Shown: positions 1 to 8,681 of the stretch, piece by piece
Position numbering within the stretch: position 1 is the first letter of the stretch
Layout of the letters: every line of letters begins with the position of its first letter
Assembly: GCA_016699715.1 (NCBI GenBank)
Contig: CP065007.1
Coordinates: forward strand, 3,049,001-3,113,000
From: Candidatus Competibacteraceae bacterium
GTDB lineage: Bacteria > Pseudomonadota > Gammaproteobacteria > Competibacterales > Competibacteraceae
Direction of reading: 5' to 3'
DNA: 64,000 nt
The notes under the pieces: model-generated
Seen by the model: the letters and a program-made list of their open reading frames with translations, nothing else
Database searches by the model: none
What the model was told of the DNA's origin: nothing
Translations under genes and position numbers: made by a program

Positions 1-368
1 ACCACCGGCGCTCCTTGCAGGTTGCATTTCAAGCGCCGGCCGATCTCCAGCAACATGCCAGGGTTTGGCTTACGGAAGGGGTTGGCTTCGTCCACATCCG
101 GACAGAAGAAAATCGCCTCGATCAGACCACCGACTTCCTGCACCATCCGATGCATTTTGCGATGGATCTGATTGAGGGTTTCCAGATCCAGCAGCCCGCG
201 TCCGATCCCGGACTGATTGGTGGCGATCACTACTCGATAGCCGGCGTGATTCAGGCGGGTAATCGCCTCCAAGCTACCGGGAATCGGGTTCCATTCCTCC
301 GGCGATTTAATGTAGGCATCGGAATCTTCGTTGATGACGCCATCGCGATCCAGAATAATCAGCTTCAT
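1..368 (-). CDS. gmhB: D-glycero-beta-D-manno-heptose-1,7-bisphosphate 7-phosphatase, 3' end outside window
   Basis: HAD-superfamily phosphatase that removes the 7-phosphate of heptose bisphosphate in the ADP-heptose pathway for LPS core synthesis in the cytoplasm. The minus-strand translation starts MKLIILDRDGVINED, which contains the HAD motif I DxD-like DRDGV with the nucleophile Asp, followed by IATNQSGIGRG (motif II region) and the family-typical FFCPDVDEANPFRKPNPGML stretch with Cys and KP residues. About 122 codons are visible and the gene runs off the left edge. It lies downstream of glyQ-glyS in the same direction, a common gammaproteobacterial order, but the 254-bp gap to glyS holds three parS-like sites. 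Confidence 0.9.
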   Translation of the reverse strand, partial: MKLIILDRDGVINEDSDAYIKSPEEWNPIPGSLEAITRLNHAGYRVVIATNQSGIGRGLLDLETLNQIHRKMHRMVQEVGGLIEAIFFCPDVDEANPFRKPNPGMLLEIGRRLKCNLQGAPV

Positions 369-407
369 GGTGAGTCGTGTTTTTTCGCTCGCGCAAGCCA
401 GCGTGTA

Positions 408-423
408 GGTTTCACGTGAAACC
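408..423. promoter_or_regulatory. parS-like ParB binding site 1
   Basis: Perfect 16-bp palindrome GGTTTCACGTGAAACC. The core TTTCACGTGAAA equals the widely conserved bacterial parS core. It is the first of three such sites in the gmhB-glyS gap, about 10.5 kb from the origin, which is where chromosomal parS clusters usually sit. ParA and ParB genes are not in this window. Confidence 0.85.
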
Positions 424-465
424 GTCCGACCGGCAACACTGACCACAGGTAGCGTCGCCGGACTT

Positions 466-481
466 CGTTTCACATGAAACG
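466..481. promoter_or_regulatory. parS-like ParB binding site 2 (one-base variant)
   Basis: CGTTTCACATGAAACG, palindromic except at the centre, where CACATG replaces CACGTG. Its centre is 58 bp from site 1. It probably binds ParB more weakly, because the central CG step is part of the conserved core. Confidence 0.7.
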
Positions 482-534
482 ACGATTTGGTCTCCATCCC
501 GATAGTCACCTCGGCTACTTTCGCCATCGGACTT

Positions 535-550
535 TGTTTCACGTGAAACC
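535..550. promoter_or_regulatory. parS-like ParB binding site 3
   Basis: TGTTTCACGTGAAACC, matching the consensus TGTTTCACGTGAAACA at 15 of 16 positions. Its centre is 69 bp from site 2. Confidence 0.85.
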
Positions 551-622
551 TCGTTGGCTTCCGGGCCGCGATGGAAAACCGCCCGCCCAATATCGCGGCC
601 CACCGCCGATTTTCATCCTTCC

Positions 623-2698
623 TCAATCCTGCAAGCGCGAGAAATCCGCCACGCGCAGAAACAGGCTGCCCAATTCGTTCAGCAGGGCGATGCGATTGTC
701 GCGAACGGCAGGATCTTCGGCCATCACCAACACTTGATCGAAAAAGGCATCCACCGGCTCGCGCAGGCTGGCCAGTCGGTTCAGGGCATCGCCGTACAGG
801 CCGACGTCCATCAGTGGGATCGCCTCGGAGGACAATTCCACCAACCGCCCCGCCAGTGCTTGTTCCGCTGCTTCGGTCAATAGGTCGGGTCGCACCTCGA
901 ACGGCAGCACCGTATCCACTTTTCTGAGGATGTTGCGGATACGTTTGTTGGCGGCGGCCAGACTGGCGGCTTCCGGCCGGTCGCGGAAGGCACCGACCGC
1001 GCGCACACGCCGATCGAAATCCAGCGGCCGATGCGGCCGGCATTCCAGCACCGCGTCGAAAGTATCCGAACGCACCTGCTGATCCAGATAGTAACCGCGC
1101 AGCCGGTCCACGATGAAGTCAAAAACCGCTTCCACCGCGCCTTTGGCTCGAATCGCCGGTTCGAACTGGCTGGCGGCGCGCTCCAGCAAGGTCAACAGGT
1201 TGAGGTCCAGCCCCCCCTCGATCAGGATGCGTAGCACCCCCAGGGCGGCGCGGCGCAGCGCGAACGGGTCCTTGGCGCCCGACGGCGCCTGGCCGATGGC
1301 GAAGATGCCGAGCAACGTATCCAGCCGGTCGGCCAACGCCAAACTCTGGCCGGTGGCGGTCGCCGGTAACCGGTCGCCGGCAAAGCGCGGCAGATACTGT
1401 TCCTCCAGCGCTTGGGCTACTTCGGGCGCTTCCCCGTCGTGGCCTGCGTAGTAGCGGCCCATGATGCCCTGCAATTCGGGAAATTCCTGCACCATCTGGG
1501 TCATCAAATCGCATTTGGCCAGCCGCGCCGCCCGGTCGGCCCAGTCCGCGTTACCGTGTCTTTGTCCGGCGATGAAGCGTGCCAGCGTCGCCACCCGCAC
1601 GCTCTTATCGGCCACGGTACCGAGCCGCTGCTGGAACACCACATGCTTCAGCAGATCCAGCCGTGCCGCCAGCGGTTTGCCGCGATCCTGGTTCCAGAAA
1701 AATTCGGCGTCGCTGAAGCGTGGGCGGATCACCCGTTCGTTGCCAGCCCGTACCTGAGCGGGATCGCGGCTTTCCAGGTTGGCCAGCGTGATGAAATGCG
1801 GCAGCAGCCGACCGTGCGCGTCCACCACCGGAAAGTAACGCTGGTTATCCTGCATGGTGCTGATCAAGGCCTCGGCCGGCACCTCCAGAAAGCGCTGTTC
1901 GAAATTGCCGGCCAGCGCCACCGGCCATTCCACCAATGCCGTGACCTCGTCCAGCAGTTCGGGCTTGATGACCGCCACGCCCTTCAGTTCGGTCGCCACC
2001 GCCTCGGCGCGGGCGCGGATCACGTCGCGGCGCTGGTCGAAGTCGACAATCACCTTGCCCTCGTCGGCCAGTTGCCGGGCATAGTCGGCGGGCGCGGTCA
2101 ACTGAATCGGTTGCGGATGGTGGAAGCGATGGCCACGGCTCTCCCGGCCGGTGTGGACACCCATGATCGTCGCGGGGATCACTTCGGTGCCGAACAGCAG
2201 CACCACCCAATGCACCGGCCGCACGAATTCATCGTCGCGATCACCCCAGCGCATCCGCTTGGGGATGGGCAGGGCCGCGAGCGCGGCCTCGACGATGGGT
2301 GGAATCAGATCGGCGGTCAGCGCGCCCGGCTCGGTACTGATCTGCACCAGCCAAGCGCCCTTGTCGGTTTCCTGCCGTTGTAGCTCGGCGACGGTCACCC
2401 CGCAAGAGCGGGCAAAGCCCTCGGCAGCCCTGGTGGGCTGGCCGTCCGGGCCAAAGGCGGCGCCCAGCGCCGGGCCGCGCCGTTCGAGCTGGCGGTCGGG
2501 CTGCCGCGCGGGTAACTGATCGACCCGCACCGCCAAGCGGCGCGGCGTGGCGAAGCGGTGAATCGCGCTGCTGGCCAAGCCGGCTTTTTCCAGGCCGTCG
2601 GCGATGCTTCGCTCGAACGCCAGGGACAGCTTGGCCAGTGCCTTGGGTGGCAATTCCTCGGTGCCGATTTCGATCAGCAGGTCGTGGGTATCAGCCAT
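623..2698 (-). CDS. glyS: glycine--tRNA ligase beta subunit
   Basis: Beta subunit of the tetrameric bacterial glycyl-tRNA synthetase. It contributes the HD-type and anticodon-binding parts while the alpha subunit carries the class II catalytic core. The 691-residue product starts MADTHDLLIEIGTEELPPKAL, the family N-terminus, close to the 689 residues of E. coli GlyS. The chosen ATG at 2698 overlaps the glyQ stop (ATGGCTGA), so the two genes are translationally coupled. A longer reading frame to 2773 would overlap glyQ by 83 bases and adds an atypical N-terminus. Downstream lie the parS sites and gmhB. Confidence 0.95.
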   Translation of the reverse strand: MADTHDLLIEIGTEELPPKALAKLSLAFERSIADGLEKAGLASSAIHRFATPRRLAVRVDQLPARQPDRQLERRGPALGAAFGPDGQPTRAAEGFARSCGVTVAELQRQETDKGAWLVQISTEPGALTADLIPPIVEAALAALPIPKRMRWGDRDDEFVRPVHWVVLLFGTEVIPATIMGVHTGRESRGHRFHHPQPIQLTAPADYARQLADEGKVIVDFDQRRDVIRARAEAVATELKGVAVIKPELLDEVTALVEWPVALAGNFEQRFLEVPAEALISTMQDNQRYFPVVDAHGRLLPHFITLANLESRDPAQVRAGNERVIRPRFSDAEFFWNQDRGKPLAARLDLLKHVVFQQRLGTVADKSVRVATLARFIAGQRHGNADWADRAARLAKCDLMTQMVQEFPELQGIMGRYYAGHDGEAPEVAQALEEQYLPRFAGDRLPATATGQSLALADRLDTLLGIFAIGQAPSGAKDPFALRRAALGVLRILIEGGLDLNLLTLLERAASQFEPAIRAKGAVEAVFDFIVDRLRGYYLDQQVRSDTFDAVLECRPHRPLDFDRRVRAVGAFRDRPEAASLAAANKRIRNILRKVDTVLPFEVRPDLLTEAAEQALAGRLVELSSEAIPLMDVGLYGDALNRLASLREPVDAFFDQVLVMAEDPAVRDNRIALLNELGSLFLRVADFSRLQD

Positions 2699-3614
2699 GG
2701 GCCACCTCCAGGCGGGCAGCGGCGCGGGCGCACATGGGGAAGCCCAGCGCGGCGCGAGTATCATGGTAGGCATGGGCCACCGCTCGCGCCAGGGTGCGGA
2801 CCCGCAGGATGTAGCGCTGGCGCTCGGTAACGGAGATGGCTTTGCGGGCGTCGAGCAGGTTGAAGGTGTGGGAGGCTTTCAGCGTCATTTCGTAGGCGGG
2901 CAGGGGCAGTCCCAGTTCGATCAAGCGCTTGCTTTCCGACTCACAGGTATCGAACCAGACGAACAGCGCGGTCGTATCGGCGTGCTCGAAGTTGTAGGTG
3001 GACATTTCCACCTCGTTCTGGTGGAACACGTCGCCGTAGCTGACCCGGCCCAACGGCCCGTCGGTCCAGACCAGGTCGTAGACGCTTTCCACGCCTTGCA
3101 GGTACATGGCGATGCGTTCCAGGCCGTAGGTAATTTCTCCGGTGACCGGCTTGCAGTCCAGTCCACCGATCTGCTGAAAATAGGTGAACTGGGTGATTTC
3201 CATGCCGTTCAGCCAGACCTCCCAGCCCAACCCCCAAGCGCCCAGGGTGGGGGATTCCCAATTGTCCTCGACGAAGCGGATGTCGTGAATCAGAGGGTCG
3301 AGGCCAAGATTCTCCAGCGAACCGAGATACAGATCCTGCAAATCGAGCGGCGAAGGTTTGATGACCACCTGGTATTGATAATAGTGTTGCAGGCGGTTGG
3401 GGTTTTCGCCGTAGCGGCCATCGGTGGGCCGGCGGGAAGGCTGCACGTAGGCGGCGCTCCATGGTTCTGGACCGATGGCGCGCAGGAAGGTGGCGGGATG
3501 GAAAGTCCCCGCGCCCACCTCCATATCATAGGGTTGCAGCAGCACGCAACCCTGGCGGGCCCAGTAATCTTGCAGAGCCAGGATCAGCCCCTGGAAGGTC
3601 GAGACATCGCGCAC
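2691..3614 (-). CDS. glyQ: glycine--tRNA ligase alpha subunit
   Basis: Class II catalytic subunit that charges tRNA-Gly. The product is 307 residues from a GTG start. The N-terminal block TFQGLILALQDYWARQGC and the following QPYDMEVGAGTFHPATF are signatures of bacterial GlyQ. The GTG at 3614 is preferred because GGAGG sits five bases upstream and the length matches the family (about 303). The open frame extends to 3869, but that extension looks unrelated to GlyQ. It is first in the glyQ-glyS(-gmhB) operon. Confidence 0.93.
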   Translation of the reverse strand: MRDVSTFQGLILALQDYWARQGCVLLQPYDMEVGAGTFHPATFLRAIGPEPWSAAYVQPSRRPTDGRYGENPNRLQHYYQYQVVIKPSPLDLQDLYLGSLENLGLDPLIHDIRFVEDNWESPTLGAWGLGWEVWLNGMEITQFTYFQQIGGLDCKPVTGEITYGLERIAMYLQGVESVYDLVWTDGPLGRVSYGDVFHQNEVEMSTYNFEHADTTALFVWFDTCESESKRLIELGLPLPAYEMTLKASHTFNLLDARKAISVTERQRYILRVRTLARAVAHAYHDTRAALGFPMCARAAARLEVAHG

Positions 3615-3685
3615 AAGTGCCTCCAAAATTCGAAGGGGACGGTAGGCCGTCCCCAGGTGTTGCTTGATGAGAATGAATGGTGCCA

Positions 3686-3714
3686 AGTATAGCTTGGACG
3701 CAAGACGGGATTCA
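3686..3714 (-). promoter_or_regulatory. candidate glyQ promoter
   Basis: On the minus strand a TATACT -10 hexamer (3691-3686) is preceded, at 17 bp, by a poor -35 (TGAATC, 3714-3709). It lies about 70 bp upstream of the glyQ start. The -35 is weak, so the call is tentative. Confidence 0.3.
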
Positions 3715-3862
3715 TCGCCCAGACCCGTCTCAAGCGTTCGGGCAGTGCCGGTCTTTCCGAGCAGCGTGGTTATAATGGTTTTTTTCGGAAGATTCCTTGC
3801 TCGATAGCGCAAGAGACGGACATGCTTCCGGCTTCCGCTACCTGGACGTTGGGACAACACTA

Positions 3863-3891
3863 TTGACACTGTTGTGTCGAGTCTGGATAAT
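3863..3891 (+). promoter_or_regulatory. sigma-70 promoter of tRNA-Met
   Basis: Consensus TTGACA at 3863-3868, a 17-bp spacer and GATAAT at 3886-3891. The expected start point is about 25 bp before the tRNA. An ACAACA/TGTTGT dyad (3854-3859 and 3870-3875) brackets the -35 box. Confidence 0.8.
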
Positions 3892-3922
3892 CACTGGCCC
3901 TCATCTGAATCCTTTCCATAAT

Positions 3923-3999
3923 GGCTATGTAGCTCAGCCGGTTAGAGCACGGCACTCATAATGCCGGTGTCGGTGGTTCGAGTCCACCCATAGCCACCA
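3923..3999 (+). tRNA. tRNA-Met (CAT), elongator type
   Basis: A 77-nt cloverleaf with CCA encoded. The acceptor stem GGCTATG pairs with CATAGCC, the D-arm carries AGCTCAGCCGGTTAGAGC, the anticodon loop CTCATAA gives CAT, and the T-arm contains GGTTCGAGTCC. The overall sequence is close to E. coli elongator tRNA-Met (GGCTACGTAGCTCAG type) rather than to initiator tRNA. It sits just before an IS3 element. Confidence 0.95.
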
Positions 4000-4054
4000 C
4001 ATCAAGATTCCAGGATGTCCAAGAGCATCCGACCCTGATTTCAAGCACTGGTTT

Positions 4055-4807
4055 TCAATGGCGCAACTGTCCGTAGCGTTCCTGGAAAGCCCGTGGAAAT
4101 CCACCGGCATTCGGAGAGTATCGGTAGACCTCTTCGTATTTCACGCTTTTCCAGAGCCGCTCGATCCACACGTTGTCGACCCAGCGGCCCTTGCCGTCCA
4201 TGCTCACCTGGATGCCGTGCCCTTGGATCAGGCCGACAAACTCCGCGCTGGTGAACGGGCTGCCCTGGTCGGTGTTGAAGATCCCAGGCGTCCCATGGGA
4301 GCGGATGGCCTCCTCGACGGCTTCGATGCGGAAGTCGGTCGTCATGCTGTTGGACAGCCGCCAGGACAACACCCGCCGGGTTGCCCAGTCGAGCACCGCC
4401 GCCAGGTACACGAACCCCTTCCGCATCGGGATGTAGGTAATGTCCGTGCTCCACACCTGGTCGGATCGCTCGATCGATAAGCCACGCAACAGGTCGGGAT
4501 AGACCGCGTGCGCGGGGTTAGACGTGCTGGTATTGGGCTGTGGGTATACCGCGTCCAGGCCCATCATGCGTAATAATCACCGGACACGCTTGACGTTTAC
4601 TGGATGGCCGAGACTGCGCAAGTAAGCGACCATGCGCAGAACCCCGTAGTAGGGCGTTCGGGTATACTGCTCGTCCAGCAGGCGCATGAGGCCCAGGTTT
4701 TCCGCGTTCTCACCGATGGGTTGGTAGTACACGCTGGAACGGTTGAGACCCAGCAGCCGGCCTTGTTGCCGCAGGCTGAAGGTCGGGTCGTGAGGGTCAA
4801 CGAGCAT
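4055..4807 (-). pseudogene. IS3-family transposase orfB, interrupted by an in-frame stop
   Basis: DDE integrase-fold transposase subunit. The first part (4807-4577) carries the HTH_21-like region with LLGLNRSSVYYQP. After VKRVR there is a TGA at 4577-4579, and the same frame continues as LLRMMGLDA into the catalytic core: WSTDITYIP (first Asp), FNTDQGSPFTSAEF (second Asp) and a C-terminal WIERLWKSVKYEEVY with the catalytic Glu. The frame is unbroken on both sides of the TGA, so a single nonsense substitution, probably from CGA, is the simplest reading. Confidence 0.8.
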
Positions 4808-5108
4808 TTTCCTGACCCCTAATGCCTGGCTGAAGACTTTTTTTCAGCCAGTCCCGCTCGGCAATCAGTGGCCCAATCTGGCGGTGCAGCTCATCCATTT
4901 GCCCTTGTTGGCTCGCCTGCGTCTGCGCCTGTTTGCCAGAGAACGCGCCTGGAATTGCCGCCAGTGCCTGCTTCTTCCAAGTGTTGATCTGGGTAGCGTG
5001 AATTCCGTACTCCGCCGTCAGTTGGTTGCTGGTTTTCTGCTGACGGATCGCCTCCAGGGCGACTTTGGCCTTGAACTCGACCGTGTGCTTTTTACGTACT
5101 CCTGCCAT
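4797..5108 (-). CDS. IS3-family transposase orfA
   Basis: A 103-residue DNA-binding subunit with the helix-turn-helix block KHTVEFKAKVALEAIRQQKT and a coiled tail ending in the orfB junction. Seven consecutive A residues (minus strand, 4844-4838) occur in the last codons, a usual place for frameshifting in this family. orfB lies in the +1 frame relative to orfA, so either loss of one A or slippage on this tract would join them. Confidence 0.8.
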   Translation of the reverse strand: MAGVRKKHTVEFKAKVALEAIRQQKTSNQLTAEYGIHATQINTWKKQALAAIPGAFSGKQAQTQASQQGQMDELHRQIGPLIAERDWLKKSLQPGIRGQENAR

Positions 5109-5153
5109 ATCGCACCTTGCCGTTCGCTGTGGCCTTCTATCTTAAAGGTCGGT

Positions 5154-5375
5154 CTAGAATATGGGGAGCACCATATAGGTCATTGTTAGCCATGCCTCGA
5201 TACGCGCGGGCAAGGTTTCATCCAGAGAGATTTCCGGTCCCGCGCCGGGAGCCATTTCATAGCGATAACCGCTACCCGGTGGAGGACTAAGCGCGGATAG
5301 ACAGAACAACACCCGATGGCGGAGGTGGCCGTCTGGCATCAATTCGAGAATCCGACCCTCATCGCCCGACACCAT
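5154..5375 (-). CDS. hypothetical short protein or gene remnant beside the IS3 element
   Basis: The frame is open from within mnmE to 5154. The part not overlapping mnmE reads like protein (for example HAMVSGDEGRILELMPDG and RYEMAPGAGPEISLDE), but I recognise no family. The ATG at 5375 gives 73 residues; a TTG near 5438 is also possible. The end falls at the IS3 boundary, so the last residues may come from the IS and the gene may have been truncated by it. Confidence 0.3.
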   Translation of the reverse strand: MVSGDEGRILELMPDGHLRHRVLFCLSALSPPPGSGYRYEMAPGAGPEISLDETLPARIEAWLTMTYMVLPIF

Positions 5376-5460
5376 GGCATGGCTGAAGCGATGCAGTTGT
5401 CCCACCACCCGTCGGGCCTGTTCCGGCTCGAACAAATCCGCGCCCCGATCGGAAGTCTCG

Positions 5461-6804
5461 CTATTTTCCGATGCAAAAACTACTGAAAATCCGCGACAGC
5501 AAATCTTCGGACCTAAACGCCCCGGTAATTTCCGAGAGCGCGTTCTGGGCCTCGCGCAACTCCTCGGCGACCAATTCGCCGGCGCGATAAATCTCCAACT
5601 GATCCATCGCCCGCGCCAATGCCGCCGCCGCCCGCTCCAGCGCCTCCAGATGGCGGCGGCGGGCCATGAACGTCCCCTCCCCGCCACCGTGATAACCCAT
5701 GCAGGTCTTGAGATGCTCGCGCAGCAGATCCAGACCCACCTCGGTCTTGGCCGACAGCAGAATTTCACTGCCCCACTCACCGTCCCGAACCACCGGCGGC
5801 CGACCGCTCAGATCGATCTTGTTGTAAAGCACCGTCAGCGGCGTGTCCGCCGGCAACCGTGCCCGCAACACCCGTTCCTCGGCCGCCAGGCCCAGGCGAT
5901 CATCCACCACCATCAGAATCCGGTCGGCGGCGGCGATCTCGTTCCAGGCGCGGCGGATGCCTTCCCGTTCGACCGGGTCATCGCTGTCGCGCAAACCGGC
6001 GGTGTCGATGACGTGCAGCGGCATACCGTCGATGCTGACCTGCTCGCGCAGCACGTCGCGGGTGGTGCCGGGCACGGCGGTGACGATGGCCACCTCGCGC
6101 CCGGCCAGATGATTGAGCAGGCTGGACTTGCCGGCGTTCGGCCGACCGGCGATCACCACGGTCATCCCGTCGCGCAGCAAGCGGCCCTGGCCGGCGGCGG
6201 CTTGCAGTTCGCCCAAGCGCTCCCGCAGATCCCGCAAGCGCCCGGCAACGATCCCATCGGCGAGAAAATCGATCTCCTCCTCGGGGAAGTCAATCGCCGC
6301 CTCGACGTAGATGCGCAACTCGATCAAGCCTTCGACCAGGCTTTGCACCCGCTGGGAAAACGCGCCTTGCAGCGAACGCAGGGCGGCGCGAGCGGCGGCG
6401 GCGGTATCGCTGGCGATCAGGTCGGCAACCGCCTCGGCCTGGGCCAGGTCAAGCTTGTCGTTGAGAAAGGCGCGCTCGGAAAATTCGCCGGGTCGAGCTG
6501 GCCGCGCGCCGAGTTCCACCACCCGCGCCAGCAGTAAATCCATGACTACCGGCCCACCGTGTCCTTGAAGTTCCAGCACATCTTCGCCGGTGAAGGAATG
6601 GGGCGCGGGAAAATAGAGGGTAATGCCTTCATCGAGCACCGCGCCATCGCCCGCGTGGAACCGGCGAAAGGCAGCTTGCCGCGGAGCGGGCACGATGCCG
6701 CACACGGTCATGGCAATGGCGGGAACCGCCGGCCCGGACACCCGAATCACGCCGATGCCACCCCGACCGGGCGGGGTGGCGATGGCGGCGATGGTATCGG
6801 TCAT
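5461..6804 (-). CDS. mnmE: tRNA uridine-5-carboxymethylaminomethyl modification GTPase
   Basis: GTPase that works with MnmG to install cmnm5U at tRNA wobble position 34, using 5,10-methylene-THF. The 447-residue product starts MTDTIAAIATPPGRGGIGVIRVSGP, the family N-terminus that binds folate. It has the G1 loop GRPNAGKSS, DTAGLRD (G3) and NKID (G4), and ends with the invariant C-terminal CIGK containing the active-site Cys. The length is close to E. coli (454). It is downstream of yidC on the same strand. Its partner mnmG is at 41170-43068. Confidence 0.97.
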   Translation of the reverse strand: MTDTIAAIATPPGRGGIGVIRVSGPAVPAIAMTVCGIVPAPRQAAFRRFHAGDGAVLDEGITLYFPAPHSFTGEDVLELQGHGGPVVMDLLLARVVELGARPARPGEFSERAFLNDKLDLAQAEAVADLIASDTAAAARAALRSLQGAFSQRVQSLVEGLIELRIYVEAAIDFPEEEIDFLADGIVAGRLRDLRERLGELQAAAGQGRLLRDGMTVVIAGRPNAGKSSLLNHLAGREVAIVTAVPGTTRDVLREQVSIDGMPLHVIDTAGLRDSDDPVEREGIRRAWNEIAAADRILMVVDDRLGLAAEERVLRARLPADTPLTVLYNKIDLSGRPPVVRDGEWGSEILLSAKTEVGLDLLREHLKTCMGYHGGGEGTFMARRRHLEALERAAAALARAMDQLEIYRAGELVAEELREAQNALSEITGAFRSEDLLSRIFSSFCIGK

Positions 6805-6809
6805 GCACC

Positions 6810-6862
6810 CTCTCCCTCAGGGAGAGAGGAAACGGCACTCCTTCCCTCCTTGCGAGGAAGGG
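6810..6862. repeat. pair of short GC-rich dyads between mnmE and yidC
   Basis: CTCTCCCTCAGGGAGAG at 6810-6826 and a CTTCC/GGAAG dyad within about 6841-6860, followed by GGGTTAGGGTA. The style resembles the dispersed CCCTCTCCC-type intergenic repeats common in GC-rich proteobacteria. It may act as a hairpin in the yidC-mnmE spacer. Confidence 0.4.
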
Positions 6863-6893
6863 TTAGGGTAAGAAGCAAAGGGTTACGCCACCA

Positions 6894-8681
6894 TTACTTC
6901 TTGCGCTTGCCGGAGTTCTTCGAATCGGGCAAGGCCTGCTTGGCGAGCGTCAACAGCTTTTTGGCCTGTCCGCCGAGACCCGATCCGGCCTTGGCCTTGA
7001 GCGCCGCGGCGTCGGCGCCCGACTCCACCCGCTTGGTGATGACCCACTGCTGGGCGATGGATAGCATGTTGTTCACCACCCAGTACAATACCAGCCCGGA
7101 CGGGAACCACAGGAACATGAAGGTGAACACGATCGGCAGCGCCATCATCACCTTGGCCTGGATCGGATCGGGCGGCGCCGGGCTCAGCTTCTGCTGGACG
7201 AACATGGTGACGCCCATGACCAGCGGCAGCACGTAGAACGGGTCCGGGATCGACATGTCCCTGATCCAGAACATGAACGGTGCCTGGCGCAACTGCACGC
7301 TTTCCACCAGCACCCAGTATAGGGCGATGAACACCGGAATCTGCACCAGAATCGGCAGGCAACCACCCAGCGGATTGACCTTTTCCTTTTTGTACAGGCC
7401 CATCATCGCTTCGTTCATCTTCTGCTTGTCGTCGCCGTACAGTTCCTTGAGCCGGGTCAATTCCGGCGCCAACCGGCGCATGTTGGCCATCGAACGGTAG
7501 CTGGTCTCCGACAACTTGTAGAACGCCAGCTTGATCAACAGGGTGAGGATAATGATCGACCAACCCCAGTTGCCGATAATGTTGTGGATCCATTTCAGCA
7601 GCCAGAACAGCGGCTCGGCGATGATGGTCAACATGCCGTAGTCCACGGTCAATTGCAGGTTGGGAGCGATGTCCGCCAGCACACCCTGCAACTTGGGACC
7701 CACGTACAGGCGGGTGCGAAAATCGCCGGTCGCGCCGGCCGGCACGGCCTGCGCCGCCCCGCGCATCCCCACCATATAGCGGTTGCCGCCGACCACCCGG
7801 GTGTAGAAATCGTCGGTCTCACCCGGATTCGGCACCCAGGCGCCGAGGAAATAATGCTGGATCATGGCCACCCAGCCATCCTTGACCGGCTGGTTCAGCT
7901 CCTTTTTGGCGATATCGTCGAAGGAGATTTTTTCGTAGCGCTGTTCGGGCGTGGAAATCACCGCGCCGGTATAGGTGATGACGCCACTGCCGAAAAAGCT
8001 GTGGCTGACATGCGGCGGGGTGCGCTGGAACTGGCGGTACTGACTACCCTGCCAGTCGGCGGCGCTGCCGTTTTCCACCCGCTGGTTCAGTTCAACCAGG
8101 AAGCTGCCGCGACGGAACGTGTAGGTCTTGATCACCTTCAGGCCGGACGGGTCCGACCAGTTCAACCGCACTTCCAGCGTATCCTGACCATCCGCCAACC
8201 GGTATTCGTCCTGCTCGACGCTGAATTGGGCGTAATGATTGGGGGCGGGCGCGTCGTTCAGCGCCAGCAGCCCGGACTGGGCGATGAAAATGTCCGCCCC
8301 GCTATCCTTGAGCAACTGAAAGGGCTGGTCCGGCTGCTGCACCGATTCCGGATAAGTACGCAACCCGACCCGGCGCAGGTCGCCGCCCAGGGTATCGATC
8401 TCGGCCTCGAATACGTCGGTGACGACCCGCACCCGCTGGCCGCCGCCCAGGGCCTGGGGTCCCGCGCTTATCGCCGGCGCGGCGGCCGGCACGTCCTCAC
8501 CGGGCTTCAGCGCCGGCAGGACGGATGAGGGGCCGGCCGGGACGGTTGAACTGGCCGGCGCCGAAGCGACCGGCGGGGCCGGCGGCGGATGTTTCTTGGC
8601 CTGAAATTCCAGCCAGTTCTGCCATAGCAGAAACAGCACGAACGCCATGGCGGCGATCAGCAACAAACGTTGGTTTTCCAT
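6894..8681 (-). CDS. yidC: membrane protein insertase YidC
   Basis: Inner-membrane insertase and foldase that works alone or with SecYEG. The 595-residue product starts MENQRLLLIAAMAFVLFLLWQNW, the N-terminal signal-anchor of gram-negative YidC. A proline-rich linker and the large periplasmic P1 beta domain follow (roughly residues 60-340). The C-terminal five-helix core includes RSMANMRRLAPE and the conserved GGCLPILVQIPVFIALYWVL. A Lys/Arg-rich tail ends in SGKRKK. ATG 8681 is preferred; a tandem ATG at 8684 overlaps the yidD stop. AAGGA is present just upstream. Confidence 0.96.
   Translation of the reverse strand: MENQRLLLIAAMAFVLFLLWQNWLEFQAKKHPPPAPPVASAPASSTVPAGPSSVLPALKPGEDVPAAAPAISAGPQALGGGQRVRVVTDVFEAEIDTLGGDLRRVGLRTYPESVQQPDQPFQLLKDSGADIFIAQSGLLALNDAPAPNHYAQFSVEQDEYRLADGQDTLEVRLNWSDPSGLKVIKTYTFRRGSFLVELNQRVENGSAADWQGSQYRQFQRTPPHVSHSFFGSGVITYTGAVISTPEQRYEKISFDDIAKKELNQPVKDGWVAMIQHYFLGAWVPNPGETDDFYTRVVGGNRYMVGMRGAAQAVPAGATGDFRTRLYVGPKLQGVLADIAPNLQLTVDYGMLTIIAEPLFWLLKWIHNIIGNWGWSIIILTLLIKLAFYKLSETSYRSMANMRRLAPELTRLKELYGDDKQKMNEAMMGLYKKEKVNPLGGCLPILVQIPVFIALYWVLVESVQLRQAPFMFWIRDMSIPDPFYVLPLVMGVTMFVQQKLSPAPPDPIQAKVMMALPIVFTFMFLWFPSGLVLYWVVNNMLSIAQQWVITKRVESGADAAALKAKAGSGLGGQAKKLLTLAKQALPDSKNSGKRKK

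Larger units (their letters stand above)
4015..5155 (-). mobile_element. IS3-family insertion sequence, decayed
   Basis: It contains an orfA/orfB pair of the IS3 family on the minus strand, between tRNA-Met and mnmE. The outer limits are approximate, because I could not find a clean pair of terminal inverted repeats or a target duplication. orfB has an in-frame stop, so the copy is probably not autonomous. Confidence 0.75.

Noticed and set aside
412..603. 63-codon minus-strand ORF in the gmhB-glyS gap, with repeated VSxETK residues
   Set aside because: The repeats are translations of the parS palindromes; no family match and no ribosome site.
1412..2383. Long plus-strand ORF of 323 codons opposite glyS
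   Set aside because: Antisense shadow of glyS in GC-rich DNA; residue content (His, Gln, Gly) is typical of such shadows.
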